Assembly (NCBI GenBank): GCA_038501785.1 | Contig: JBAMJR010000070.1 | Coordinates: 1,190,501 to 1,254,500, forward strand | DNA from: Myoxocephalus aenaeus | Lineage: Eukaryota; Chordata; Actinopteri; Perciformes; Cottidae | Direction of reading: 5' to 3' | Length of the DNA stretch: 64,000 nt | Shown: positions 11,201 through 51,902 of the stretch, piece after piece | How the letters are laid out: every line of letters starts with the position of its first letter | Numbering within the stretch: position 1 is the stretch's first letter | Notes under the pieces: generated by a model | Seen by the model: only the letters and a program-made list of their open reading frames with translations | Told to the model about the DNA's origin: nothing | Database searches by the model: none | Position numbers and translations under genes: made by a program

Positions 11201-13500
11201 ATGACCAGCGAAGATTACATGGATGCATTCGAGAAACTGCTCAGGTTTGTTATCACTCACCGCTACAGTGCGTCTCCATGTTAAGTTGTTTGACTAAAGA
11301 TATAAATACACATGTGTGTAATGTCGAAGCAGCCCAGCTGTGAGGGTAAATGTTATAAAGCCTTTTATTTGTTCTCTGTGAAGGATGGGCCTGAAGGACA
11401 AGCAGGAGAGGGAGATTGTTCATGTTCTGATGGACTGCTGTCTGCAGGAGAAAACCTTCAATGCCTATTACGCCGTACTGGGAGAGAAATTCTGCTCCAA
11501 CGATCGCCGCTTTCAGGTACTCGGCTGCTGAAACCCTGAGAATGGAAAATATAACTACTCTTACACAGAACCTTGCAAATACACCGACCCAGTTCTAAAT
11601 CTCAATCTCTTATCAACCACAACATCATCAATACACTTGTACTATCTGAGACTGGAGTGTGGGCTGAGGTACTAAGATTATACAAATGATGTAAAATGCT
11701 AAGCACAATTTCCTAAAACCCAGCTGATGATATTGAAATGCTTGTTTTGTCCACATAATACATGAATAAGCAACCAATTCTCAAAATGTTAGGGGCTGCA
11801 AGTAGGGGATCATTTTTGCTTGAAAAATTACTTCATGACAAAAAATGGACTAATTGGTAATATTGACAATAGCCTCTCCCCCTGTACAAATGCCGATGCT
11901 TAGATCAGTAATTAGAATGATCGGATTGAGAGAGTGAAATCTCTAATTGCTTGTATGAATGTTGCAACTTCAGTAAATGATAACGGTATAATTTTCAAAC
12001 CCTTTAAAAAATATATATATATCATGTGGACTCTAAAGATTTGGTGGAGATTATATTGTACTCTAATCGAGGATTGTGATTTTGAAAGTTGGCGAGGCCC
12101 TTTTATTGTACATGTCACAATGAGAGAATAGAAGAGAGTTGCATTCCTGGTTGAGTTACCGGCTGGATGTGTGTGACCACCCAGTCTCTTAAACGTTGTG
12201 TGGCCCGCAGTTCACCTCTGCAGTGTGGGAGCCTCTCGCACCTCTCACCTCTGATTATTATTTGACTCAAACTGTGACTACAAACAATGAGGGTGAACCC
12301 ACACTTCCTACTTTGCTGCCATGTAGTTCCACAGGTCCATATCAGAGACTGATGACCATTGTCCTCATCAAAGAGCTTGAACCAGAGCTGGTGGGAATGT
12401 TTGCTTTTCACATGTAAACTGGATCTGGATGAGAGGATTACCTATGCAGAGCTGGTTTCTGTTCTCTACACGTTACGCTCCTCTTTTGGGGGACCACCAG
12501 TGCATCATTCAGTGCAGTTATGAACTCTTTTTAATTTAATGTCCTATATTCTCCAAGATGACTTTCCAGTTCTGCCTATGGGACAAGTTCAGGGAGCTGC
12601 CTAACCTTCCCAGCGGCACCTTTAACAACTTGGTTCAGCTAGTAACCCTCTTCCTTCAGAAGAAGTGCCTTTCACTCTCCATACTCAAAGTAAGTGACAT
12701 GTCGTGTGGATGTTTTTACTATAACACTTTTTTATATTTGATGATGTAAATTGAATTAAATCTTGAAACCTATTCACCAGGGTTTTCTCTGTGTTTTTCT
12801 CTGTGTAGGTAATAGAGTTTGGCGAGCTCGATAAGCCCACAGTGCGCTTCTTGCGCCAGGTGCTCACCAAACTGCTGAAAGACATGGAGCCTGAAGACCT
12901 CGCCAGCATATTTGGAAGGTGAGCCTGTCCATACACTTACTTCTTGGAGCTTTGGAGATTTAAACATGTAAATTAAAGCAAAATAAGACCTGGAAAACAA
13001 AAAGTGTACAGCCTTGCTAGCAACTCTGCAATGCTGTATGATGTCATTAGTTTTGCAGGTTTGATGTTAAACCAAAGTAGCGGGCAGTATTTGACCTCAT
13101 GGTGGCCCTAGATGAAAAGTCAGGGGATGACCGGAGTCCGATGGATCCATCCTCTGGAAACTACGAATGTCCAAGTTTTCATGGCAATCCATCCATTAGA
13201 TATTTCCGTTTGGATCAAATGTCCCTCTCTACTAGCCGCATCTTGTAAAACTACTCCTCTGTACAGCTTCGCACCATGTGAACCTCTGACATCAATGTCC
13301 TTTATTGTTTCCCATTCACCAGGATTTCAGGAATTCCCAAGCTAGGAATGCTGCGGGAGGGCTTGAAGCTTTTCATCAGCCACTTTCTGCTGAAGAAGGC
13401 CCAGTCACAGGGACCAGCTGAGCAAGCAGCGACGCTGTCAAAGCACGCTCAGGTCGCCACCAAAGCCATGGAGGCCAAAGAGGTCAAGCTCAAACTGTAA
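5247..13500 (+). CDS. nom1: NOM1, nucleolar protein with MIF4G and MA3 domains
   Basis: Eleven coding exons with in-frame GT-AG junctions: 5247-6191, 6287-6399, 7147-7342, 7903-8226, 8337-8447, 8834-9004, 11123-11244, 11384-11516, 12558-12689, 12809-12918, 13323-13500. They total 2535 bp (844 aa plus stop), against 860 aa in human. NOM1 (yeast Sgd1 relative) is a nucleolar scaffold for 18S rRNA processing that binds eIF4A-type helicases and targets protein phosphatase 1. Residues 1-200 are Lys-rich with KKKKK runs (nucleolar targeting). Residues about 208-300 are an Asp/Glu-rich tract. The MIF4G domain follows from about 354 (LTEPNMASISGQLEELYM, then LVSILHHAVGIEVGANFLE). The linker holds RWWIVGSAW. 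The MA3 domain begins near 640 (RRNIFCVIMTSEDYMDAFEK), and the C-terminus has LREGLKLFISHFLLKKAQ. The start ATG has G at -3. Intron 6 (2.1 kb) is swollen by a transposon. The gene is intact. Confidence 0.97.
10002..10208 (-). pseudogene. Transposase fragment with BED-type zinc finger
   Basis: A 68-codon open frame on the minus strand reads WSWLK near its start, then FSKINRQGFTRCILCIKD and GSHALPYHIVPH. The C-x2-C followed by H-x3-H, with upstream aromatic residues, fits a BED zinc finger as found near the N-terminus of hAT-type transposases. It sits inside the transposon described for this intron and lies downstream of that element's promoter-like end. The rest of a transposase (dimerisation region, catalytic DDE) is absent, so this is a relic of a transposon gene, not a host gene. 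Family assignment is from motif recognition only. Confidence 0.55.
10306..10518. mobile_element. Nested MITE with 15-bp inverted ends and 6-bp target duplication
   Basis: The element begins CAGACCTGCCAACCT (10306-10320) and ends AGGTTGGCAGGTCTG (10504-10518), a perfect 15-bp terminal inverted repeat. It is flanked on both sides by CTTATT (10300-10305 and 10519-10524). Internal sub-terminal sequence is also loosely inverted (tttgcgtacc near the left end, acgcaaattgcgtac near the right). At 213 bp it has no coding capacity, so it is a non-autonomous DNA element that jumped into the older hAT-like element. Ends starting CAG suggest hAT, but hAT normally makes 8-bp duplications, so the superfamily is uncertain. 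Confidence 0.8.
13071..13245 (-). repeat. Degenerate interspersed repeat (same family as 62880-63195)
   Basis: In the last nom1 intron, the words aaaagtcaggggatgacc and tttcatggcaatccatcc occur in order. The reverse complement of 62880-63195 shows related words in the same order. These are hallmarks of an interspersed repeat that is very common in percomorph genomes. The family name is not certain; coding potential is nil. Confidence 0.5.
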
Positions 13501-13997
13501 AACACTGACACACACACAACCACACACACCAGAAGCCCGACAGATGTACGTAACCCGACTGTGGAACAGATGAAGACTTTGTCTCTGAACACAAAGAACG
13601 CAAACCTACAGCTTTCTTCAAAGAAGAGTAAATATGTTTTTGAAATTGAAATTAATCTTTTTGCTAACGGGAGTCCCTTGTACATAATTGTTACCGTGAA
13701 GATTTTAAAATCTGGAATATACACACATCAGTTATCGGACTATGTATATTATTTTAATACAGTGTGTATTGGTTGAGCTTTATTATTTGGTAATAAATAA
13801 CTACAGATTTTGCTTCAGAACAATTTGAGAGGCAATACCGTGGATTTTTTTTTATGTATTTGACTTCCCAAATCTATGATGGTGCTGTATTTAGAGTGTC
13901 AGAATTTTAAAAACATCTGTCATAAAAGCCTCAATAATCACCGTCATTTTGCCTAATGCTTTGACTCCTTTTGCAAAGGGAAATAAACAATTTCCTC
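13501..13997 (+). other. nom1: nom1 3' UTR with poly(A) signals
   Basis: After the TAA stop, canonical AATAAA hexamers occur at 13792-13797 and 13982-13987, with a further one at 14159-14164. A GT/T-rich stretch follows the first two. The first or second is the likely main cleavage signal, giving a 3' UTR of about 0.3-0.5 kb. Which is used cannot be told from sequence. Confidence 0.6.
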
Positions 13998-15390
13998 TAA
14001 CAACTGCTCTCATTGCTGCTTCTTCTTCTATGACTTAATGTTCTTCATCTGAGATCTCCCTCAGGAAGACCGTGTGCACAGCCAGAGTTAATATTGTTGG
14101 GTCCGTACACCTGGAGCTATTCTTCTTGGCTTTACTAAGTCTATTTACTCTTACACAAAATAAAGCACATAATATCAAAGTCTTGCTCAGCCTTAAATGC
14201 AGCTGATTAGTGAATATTTGTATGTTATCCTTTTTCTGTTGATAGTTCCACTTGGTGACACAAACAGGAGCAGTGAGAATAGGGAGCGCCGGTGGTGTCC
14301 TTCGTTCTGTGTTTACACACCCTGATGAAATGACCCAGGGGTCTTAAGTCTAGCTTATTCTGTTTACTCGCTCACACCAGTATCTGCCCGCGTAGTTAGC
14401 ATAGCAGAGTCATTCTGTTACATTTGATACTTGCTCCTATTAATTAGCTCCATTGGTGCGGCCTGTATCAATCTGAGGCTGGAGTGTGGGCTGAGGTCGG
14501 GAATGGGCCACCAAGGTCAACCAGAGGAAATGTGCTTTGTAGCCCACAAAGCCTATCCTCATGTTAAAGGGAGAGATGTTTTAATTAGATGTAACATTTA
14601 AGACGCCGTGTTTGTTTTTGATGACAAAAAGGACAAATACACTTTGGTCTTGAGTCGCGGGGAATGTTTTTATTTGAGAAATGATGGGACGAGGAGAAAA
14701 ACTTTAGAATCTGTCAGTTGGAAGGTGGAGCTCGTGGGATCAATAGGCGCACTGTGCAGTCCATACATACACTGGCCATTGTCTGTAGCCGTGAGCCAGC
14801 AAGTTGCCATCGGCTTTACCTGCAGGTTGTTTGGGTTTGACCCTCAGCTGAACTTTGATTTAGTCCGCTAAAGCAAACAGCTGAAGATAACCAACAAATC
14901 GCTCAGTAATCCTGTTGCAAATGGCACATAATCAGTCAACCTCTGCTGTAGTTTACCGCTAATGACTGCGGGAACATTGGTAACAATATAGGACCACACT
15001 GTGTTTTCTATAAAGTAAACAATGTACAGATGAGTTATTAAACCGGCCCTATCGCCAGGTCACATTGGTAATTAAACAATACTAAAATACAAGAGCTGAA
15101 AGATGATCAAATTAGATATTGACATATTAGTTAATAACACACCCTAAATAATGACATGCTTGTTTAGGTAGGAAAAGTAAGCTGATAGGATGTTTTGTTT
15201 GCATTTGAGGAAGTCCACTATGTCTTGAGTCCATGCAAATACAGTATGTGTCATGTTTATAATTCATTGCATTATTGTTGGTACAAGAATGTCTTGAGTT
15301 TTAATGCAATGTAAAAAAAAAACTAAAAAACAGTCTATGCATGCAGGCTATGGGACGAGTAACAAAGTAGTAGAATGTTATTTAAATCGG
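13998..15390. other. Intergenic DNA between converging nom1 and mnx1
   Basis: No recognised gene. An 87-codon open frame at 14608-14871 resembles nothing I know and has no gene-like context. A phrase at 14470-14496 (ctggagtgtgggctgaggt) also occurs at 11650-11669 in nom1 intron 8. Most of the rest is AT-rich and unremarkable. Confidence 0.5.
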
Positions 15391-16323
15391 ATTTTATATA
15401 TTTTTTTTATTGAAACACATTTAAAATATTTGTTCTTAATGCTGAATATGTTTTAAATGATCTCAGCCCTGAAAATAGTGCCCAGTGAGCCACGTTGTCG
15501 CTCAACGAGCCTTTAAAAGGTTTTATTAATGCGAGCCCATTGCTAGTGTGGTGTGAAATGTTTCCTCCGTCTGACTCCGACTCGCTGTTTGCTCTCACTG
15601 CACGTTTGCACAGATCCGACAGCGCTATTAACAGTAATTCCCATGACCCGAGCTGTCCGAGCAGGGAGGAAAACACGCGCCGCTGTTCGCATCCGCGCTG
15701 AGACACTGCGAGGAAATCGTAAATCAACTTTCTTTTTCTTCTTTTTTTTTTTTTTAAGGCTTGCGCCAAAACGCCAACTGAGTTTTTATATAAAAACATG
15801 TTTTATTTCACATTGTTTGCACCAAGAGAGACGCTAAACAATAATTTAGCATGCACGGTTATGACCATTTTATAAATACAGTATAGAAAAATAAACATAA
15901 CACTTTTTTTCTTTTTTTTTTATCGGCGTGATGTGACACATCACGGAACACCACAAGGAACAAAATATGGTCAAAATATGACAAATAACAGCGGGATATT
16001 TACTGTAGTGAGGGCTACATGATATTACTGACAAACTATCAGCAGTGAACGATTGCAAAGTCCTGAGCCAGTTTACAGCGTTTGCATATAAACCATGCAA
16101 CATATCACAGTGGATGATGCTCGGATTATAGATCTCCTGCTTTATTGCTTGTTTATGACACCAAGATCATCTATTCTTGACCTAAATTGTATTTTTTTCT
16201 TGAAAAAAAAAAATGCCATGGAGGTGATTTAGAGGTTGGATTACATGCAACTGCATTTTTATAGCAAAAATCCCCCCCACAGTCATTACAAATGGAGATC
16301 GCCACCTTCGCCCTTCTCCAGCT
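15391..16323 (-). other. mnx1: mnx1 3' UTR (probable extent)
   Basis: Downstream of the mnx1 stop on the minus strand, AATAAA occurs at 16146-16141, 15807-15802 and 15411-15406. Use of the last would give a 3' UTR of roughly 0.9 kb. T-runs on the plus strand (A-runs in the transcript) are frequent here. The 3' end is inferred. Confidence 0.45.
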
Positions 16324-18405
<2,082 letters not shown>

Positions 18406-18660
18406 TGGGCCCCTCGGTGCGCGTCTTGGTCGCTTCTGATGCGGAGGAGAAGTCAGTGGCGTTTTTTTTTCCACCTCTCAAAAGTTATGATGTGGTCCGG
18501 AGTGTGAGAGAGGAGCTCGGTGTGACACTTAGTCCCTGTCGGGCCGAGGGGATTGGTGCAGCCGTCTGCAGGGGGCGGTCCCAAACGTCACAACGCCTCT
18601 CTGCTCTATCACGGTGAATATGGGCTGCTTGGTGCTTTTATAGGTATTGCTATTACAGGG
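18406..18660 (-). promoter_or_regulatory. mnx1: mnx1 promoter and 5' UTR with TATA box
   Basis: On the minus strand a good TATA box, TATAAAAG, lies at 18642-18635, about 230 bp upstream of the ATG at 18405. That would place the start site near 18610 and give a 5' UTR of about 200 bp. Between them are a GC box (accgccccct) and an inverted CCAAT-type motif (gcaccaatcc) near 18555-18580. The frame remains open upstream of the ATG but has only a GTG at its start, so the conserved MEKSKN start is chosen. Confidence 0.65.
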
Positions 18661-19599
18661 AAATGACGCAAACGTTGGAAATAAACCTAAACTTGTTTGA
18701 TCAATCATGACTGAATGTTGTGTTTTTGCTGATAAAACTTAGTGGGTCTGTGGAGTAAAAGGTTCCAAGGTGCACTAACGGAAGGCTTTATTCGGTTTAT
18801 GATTACACGGTGCGGGACATTTTGGGGGGATTGGCTTTACTGTATACATCACCAATTTGACCAAGGTCACAGGAACAGGTGTAGTAATATTTGATTAAAC
18901 ATCGGTAGCCAAAGAACTCTAAATTGTCCATCATACACATGTTTTTTTTGTTTTTTGTATTAAAGATGAAAATCCAGATAGTTTCCCTCAATTGTTTACG
19001 TAAACCAAGAATGTCATTGAATTTAAACATGGGAGTGCCATCTTGGAGCTGTCATGGTTCATCTGAGGGTAGGAGATGGTGAAGCAATATGTTGTTCAAC
19101 TCCAACCTGAAAACTGAAAATAAAAAAAAATACATTATATTAATAACAAATAATAAATAGTAAATGGCCGTTCAGAGTGTTGAATATAACACTGAATTCA
19201 ACGTGTAAGGTGGTGTGACAGGGTATTGAATTTAGATGGCAAATACAATAAATAAATAGTCTTTTAAAAGAATGAAAGCAAAAGTGAACATCTTGAGCCG
19301 AAGCACCTCGCGAGGCCAACAGGGAAATTTAAGTAAAAGCCCTCCTTCTGTCGCTCCGAGGCTGCGGGTGACAGACGCACATGGCCTGCTGTAATGGAGC
19401 TGTGGCACCAAATTGATGAGGTTGAACCCTCGATGCTTCTACAGCGTCATACATCAGCAAACAGCGTTTGGTTTTCAGTCTCGTGCCGTACGTTCAAATG
19501 AGATTTTCTCGAATAAGCCTTACGTTTCGGTATGAAAATAATGTTGGTAATGTTTCTTGCTAAATCAACAACAGAAAAATCACAAAGCAAGCAACGGGA

Positions 19600-19930
19600 T
19601 TATCTTCATCCCAGAATAAACTCACATTCAGGCAAAATCTGGGAGCAACAAGCGGCCAAAAAAATTTGGTAATTGAAAGAAGTGAAGTGTGATGAGGAGA
19701 GAGATGTGGATAATAGGCCCGTGGCTCCGGGTGACTTCGGTCTAATAAGCCACTTAAAGTTAATGGAAGAGGAGGTCAAAATGAGAATTATTGACACCCA
19801 GTTGCCCTTAACCTGTCTACCAATAAAGCTGATTAGTTTTTGTCAATTCATCAGCTAACCGCACTCCTGGGACGTTTATTTGCTCGGGGGAAATCAACAA
19901 GTCAGCGGGTAGTTTTCAAGTAAAGGATCG
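19600..19930. promoter_or_regulatory. Candidate conserved non-coding element upstream of mnx1
   Basis: A balanced-composition block free of microsatellites, containing ggtctaataagccact, aaagttaatgg and gagaattattgacaccc, plus further homeobox-like TAAT words. It has no coding potential. The style is that of vertebrate developmental enhancers. Conservation itself cannot be seen from one sequence, so this is inference. Confidence 0.3.
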
Positions 19931-20186
19931 CCATTTAATTGTGGACCTTGATGATCATGACCAATTACAGAATGATAACCGGGAGATTGATGTGGGCCTG
20001 CCGGGAAACCTGGAAGAAAAAAACACACAGAAGGGAGACACAGAGAGTCAAGTCACGAATATGCTTTACGTTCAAACTTATTTATGTGGGGGAAATGGTG
20101 CAAATGCTGATCATAAAAAGTCCCAAAATTATCAGACGCTCCAGTTTTTGTACTGACAAATGTCCCTAATGTTTTTGAAATGAGCT

Positions 20187-20187
20187 T

Positions 20188-20231
<44 letters not shown>

Positions 20232-20244
20232 TATTTTTTTTTTT
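20187..20244. repeat. (TA)n microsatellite and T-run
   Basis: Alternating TA runs, interrupted once by a TGTA, end in an 11-base T run. This is a simple sequence repeat with no coding meaning. Confidence 0.95.
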
Positions 20245-20469
20245 CAACATATGCATTTTAAGGCCATTTATATTTGAACCTTTCTCAATTGTAATGCTAA
20301 AAAAAGAGGAAAATCTGAATTTGGACAAACAGAGAGGGGGTGAGGGCGCGTGGCATATTGGTATTAAAATTGTTATATTGTAAAAGGCTACATAAACATC
20401 TCTAAACTGTTAGTAGTAAACTAGTCGCCGGAAGTCTTATTTTGCAGTTGTCTCTTCAATTAAAGGCAT

Positions 20470-20720
20470 TTTATCAGCCTCCTGTATGATTATTATTATA
20501 ACAGCTGGACTCTTCATCGCCACGCGCCTTGTCCCCACTGCGGGTTTAATTTCATTAAGGGGTCCGCATGAATATTTCTATTAAAACAGCGGTGAAATAT
20601 GGAGCCATTTAGTATTGGCCTTCACCGATCACCAAGATTTATCGCTCCTTTTCATCACATCTATGGGAGAGAAAATTAATAAGGCACCCAAGATGGAACC
20701 GGACCCTAAAACCCTGGTCT
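20470..20720. promoter_or_regulatory. Candidate conserved non-coding element upstream of mnx1
   Basis: A repeat-free block about 2.1-2.3 kb upstream of the mnx1 start. It contains TTTAATTTCATTAAGG, GCATGAATATTTC, CCTTCACCGATCACC and GAAAATTAATAAGGC, a dense mix of TAAT homeodomain-type cores and an octamer-like ATGAATATT. No exon signals. Enhancer function is inferred from texture and position only. Confidence 0.35.
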
Positions 20721-22835
20721 TTCCTGAAAGCTGTTAATTTGCTCTGTAATTACTTTTACAATTAACTAAAATACAAATCAAAGTGACAAATCGGGATAGT
20801 TTATATATTAATTACCTTCGATAAATGTGTTCATTATGAAAAGGCAATTCAAAGGGACCTGCACTGTCTCTTTTAATGTCATAAATACGTTCGGTTAAAT
20901 TGGCACAAATGGCCGCTTCTATGAAATGTGTAAAAGTGCTTTTAAAAACATTTGTACCTCATAATCTTTTTTTTTTCAATCTTACGTCCCATGGGCTGCA
21001 TACTGTATGTCAATATGAGATAATTACAGCAAAGAGAGAGACGTATTTCTCGAAAAGAAACATCTTAATCCCAAACTCTTTATGAAATTCGATATGGTTA
21101 ATTTGTCTCAGACGTGTTATCAATACACTTTGAATGGAGAGTATAACATGTGCGCCTACAGTATTATGGGCCTTGTCCCAATCAGATCCTATTGATGAGA
21201 ACATTTTCCTGTTCCTCGTGCTCATTCCTTTAAAGCCTTTATTCGTTTAGCCAATAAATAGCCCGATGAAATAAGGCATCAGACTGCAATTTTACAACAA
21301 CTACGAATACTACTACTACTAATACATCCCATAAATATATGGCTACACAATATTCATCATTATCAAACATATTTTAAAGCACATAATATAGAGTAAATAT
21401 ATAAAATAGTATATGTATTGAAACACATTTATCTTTTTATATTGCATTTTGAGGTGTGGAAGCTTGTGGTTGACTTGTCCATTATATCCCAAAATAATTA
21501 AGAATCTTTTATTTTTCTGCAGCTTACTTATCAAAAATATCACCATGAATGCAACTATAGGCAGGCATTATTGATTGGACTTATTTTGGATTCTATACGC
21601 TAATGCAGCAACATGGTAAAGTAACACTGTTTAGCATGTGTTAAACTTGAAGGGCACTTTTAAGTTTTTCACATTTTGTTGACTTGGTAGAAAGTTATTG
21701 ATTCATAGTGTTGGTGTTGGAATGTGCTGTTTGGAAAAAGAAAATCTAAATATTTAGTCCATTCCATTTAAATGCATGTGGGGTTAAAAAAGAGGTTAAG
21801 CTTTCTTGTTGTGCAATTGTATTAGATTACATTGTATTACATGCAAACCTATATTTAGTATGTCAAAACTGATAACAAAAATTATAAAGCAACATCTTAC
21901 AGGTCTTTGAAGACTGACTTTTGCATGATATCAGGTACGCACAGAAATAGATCTTCTCCTACTACTGTTAATAAAAATTATCATATCATATACTTATTAT
22001 TATCTTGTAATACGTTAATAAGTATGTACTTGACAGTCTCCAAGAAAAAAACACATCATAAATTACCATCACAGTGCAGTATTACAACATACTAATGTTA
22101 ATTTACATATGCACAAAACAAAACATCGCGAAAAAGGCCTTATGATACTGACTCTGCCAGATCCTTCCAAGACCTCCAGCTGTGTGCAGACTCTGAAGAG
22201 GTCAAAGGTTTAGACAAATAACATAATCAAGATGAACATACAACTAATAAATGTAAAACAAGGTGTCCTTGCTGTAATATTGTACATATTAGAGCTGTTT
22301 AAATATCTAAACATATCTAGATTTGATATGAACTGTGTGTGATCGGTGTGCGTTGGCACAGATGCCTTCCCTCTCGTGGGTAGACTGTAATTGGTCCAAG
22401 GACTGAGCCGTACACCACATGTAATTAGAGACTATATGAACACAATCAGGATGTTTCTATTATAAAATAACCAGTCCAGTGCATTGAAGAAACGCTAAAA
22501 CTCATATGAACCATATATGAATAACATCAGTAAACAGTGATACATTCAAATTCAGTTAAACCCTATAAACCAATGTTCATGTGAGATCACCTTTTAGCTT
22601 TTTCTTAGTTTTTTGTTGCTGGGAGGCCATTGTTGTTTGCTGTATTTGACTGGTTTAGTTCTCTGCATTTAAAAATCAGTATATCAGTGAACACATCAAA
22701 TGTAATAACGTTGATGAGCACTTTAAGTAGTTTTTGTCCACATTGGCTTTTAATAAGACATTTGAAAATAAAATCTTAGTAGGCCAACATGGACTAGAAG
22801 TCCTTGAAGTTCTCAGAGAAGTGGGAATGTGAACA

Positions 22836-22890
22836 TGAATGAATGAATGAATATATACTTTATTAATCCCCGAGGGGAAATTTGTGACAA
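22836..22890 (-). repeat. LINE-type 3' tail fragment
   Basis: On the minus strand the sequence reads AATTTCCCCTCGGGGATTAA, TAAAGTATATATT and then (ATTC)n. This hairpin-bearing tail followed by a short tandem repeat is typical of the 3' ends of fish non-LTR retrotransposons. Only the tail is recognisable; no reverse transcriptase sequence was found nearby. Confidence 0.6.
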
Positions 22891-23414
22891 CAAAGAAAAC
22901 CCCCTTTAGCCCTGGTGAGAATATTTTGTTCACTTCCTTTTATTAATTTTGTAATTAACGTTTTTTTTTTCTCCAGCTGTGTAAGGAGGGTCCTACAGTT
23001 TATTATGCAACAATGTATTGTGTCATTAACAGATGATTGTGTCACTTGTGTAAAGAAGTAATTACGTATACCTTCGGTCAAATATACTGAACTTGACCCC
23101 AGAATAGAAATGTCCTGGTTCACTAATAAACATCCATCCACTCATACTCTTTGTCTTTGTCTATAACTTCAAGGAGAAAAGCTTTGAGCGGTAAAGGGTA
23201 TTATGTATTGTTGGAAAAATCACCTGTAAAATAATTACACCAACAAGCAATCTATGTGCTTATGTATACAATGAAAAATACAATACAATTCTAATTCTGA
23301 ACCAGTAATTTAACGTGGTGTACCTCTTTAATCTTACAAATGAGGCCGACGTTACTACTTACAGAACATTCTCCATGTATCTCGGTGAGAGGCGGGTTTA
23401 TGCGGTATATTGAC

Positions 23415-23596
23415 ATGAGTTTCGTCCAATCAGGTCCTCGGAATGGCCGGAACCGGAAACAGTTAAGTTGTCTGCTCCCTGTGTTGTGTTGATTTCTAGA
23501 GAGAGAGCAGGAAAAGAAGACTTGACGTTTGGATTAACCTAAACAGCCTTCTCTGAGTTACTGTCCCCGTCTCACTCCATAAATCAAAAGTCAAAG
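23415..23596 (+). promoter_or_regulatory. ube3c: ube3c promoter and non-coding first exon
   Basis: A CCAAT box (23426-23430, in gtccaatcag) is followed by two ETS-type sites in tandem, GCCGGAA (23446-23452) and ACCGGAAA (23452-23459), and no TATA box. This is a classic housekeeping promoter. The transcribed part probably starts shortly after and ends at 23596, followed by a gtaaac donor. The next exon begins at 24217 after tttcag. The exact start site is inferred. Confidence 0.6.
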
Positions 23597-24244
23597 GTAA
23601 ACGCTTCTAATTCTCAGATGAGTCTCCTGTAATATGACCCGATGTCGGAAAGAAAAGGGAGAGGAATACACCCCCCGTAAAGTTAGCCTCTCCTCAGTGC
23701 TTAGCTGCTCTGCTAGCTAGCTCTAACGGCAACAAAATCAAGTTTCTCACAAATATATGAATCAGTACTGCGACACATCATCAATAAATGGTTTGTTACG
23801 CGCTGTCCCCGTAGCTGCTTGGAGTCAGATCACATACACGGCTCCGTTTAGCTCCTGACAGCTGCTGAGTCATTAGCTAGCTAAGTGAACCGGCTAGCTA
23901 ACTATTGTTGCAACCAAACTGAAGCTGTCAGCCAAATAACGAGCTGAAGTTAACCTCCCGTCTTGTCGTTTGAACGTGGCCCACGTTTTCACGCTCACGA
24001 CTGGTTTGTATTTGTCATATAAATTACAAACGGCAAACGCAGAGCACTTTGCTCTCATTGTGGAATAATCGATTAGCGTTAGCCCAATTTAATTGCTATT
24101 AAATTGGAGCCAAATCACGAATTGTCGGTTCATGTTTGTGTCATTTAATTTCAGTGTTTGCTTTGCCCTCAAGCATCAACATTATATAATCGCTTCAGTT
24201 TCATTTTCTCTTTCAGAGATTCGTGGCAACCTCTGAATCAGTCA

Positions 24245-24259
24245 ATGGGAAAAATCTAA
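24245..24259 (+). other. Minimal upstream ORF before ube3c start
   Basis: ATG GGA AAA ATC TAA (four codons) lies in the same exon as the ube3c start and ends two bases before the main ATG at 24262. It has T at -3 and G at +4, a weaker context than the main ATG (A at -3). It could dampen initiation, but most scanning ribosomes may pass it. Whether it is translated is unknown. Confidence 0.5.
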
Positions 24260-24261
24260 CA

Positions 24262-51581
<27,320 letters not shown>

Positions 51582-51769
51582 GGAAGGGGCCACGGCTTCT
51601 CTGCCCCTGTATCCACGGACTCGCCGCCACAGAAAATGGCTTGGGAGAAAAAGACTCCGTTCAGAGTCACAGAAAAAGAAAAAAAACGATAAAAAAAAAA
51701 AAAAAGGACAGTTGGGAAACAAACGATGCACTGACCTGCCTGATTTACTGTGTTTGTGTGTGTATGAGC

Positions 51770-51800
<31 letters not shown>

Positions 51801-51870
51801 CCAAGCCGAGGAAATGAACACACGCAGACTCGAGCAAAAAGGGGTGCAAGGATGAAGTGGGGTAGGAAGC

Positions 51871-51902
<32 letters not shown>

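Larger units (their letters stand above)
18661..23414. other. Intergenic DNA between divergent mnx1 and ube3c
   Basis: About 4.8 kb with no recognised exon on either strand. It holds low-repeat blocks that look like conserved non-coding elements (about 19600-19930, 20470-20720, 21050-21250), a (TA)n tract near 20200, and a LINE-like tail near 22840. As the sequence directly upstream of mnx1 it is the natural place for proximal enhancers. Confidence 0.5.

Noticed and set aside
14608..14871. 87-codon plus frame between nom1 and mnx1
   Set aside because: Nothing recognisable, no promoter or poly(A) context; likely chance.
18406..18474. N-terminal extension of the mnx1 frame (23 codons)
   Set aside because: The extension begins with GTG, not ATG. 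The conserved MNX start MEKSKNF at 18405 matches the family and follows the TATA box at a sensible distance.
24223..24261. In-frame upstream start for ube3c
   Set aside because: The upstream codon is GTG; vertebrate UBE3C begins MFSFEGDF at the ATG at 24262.
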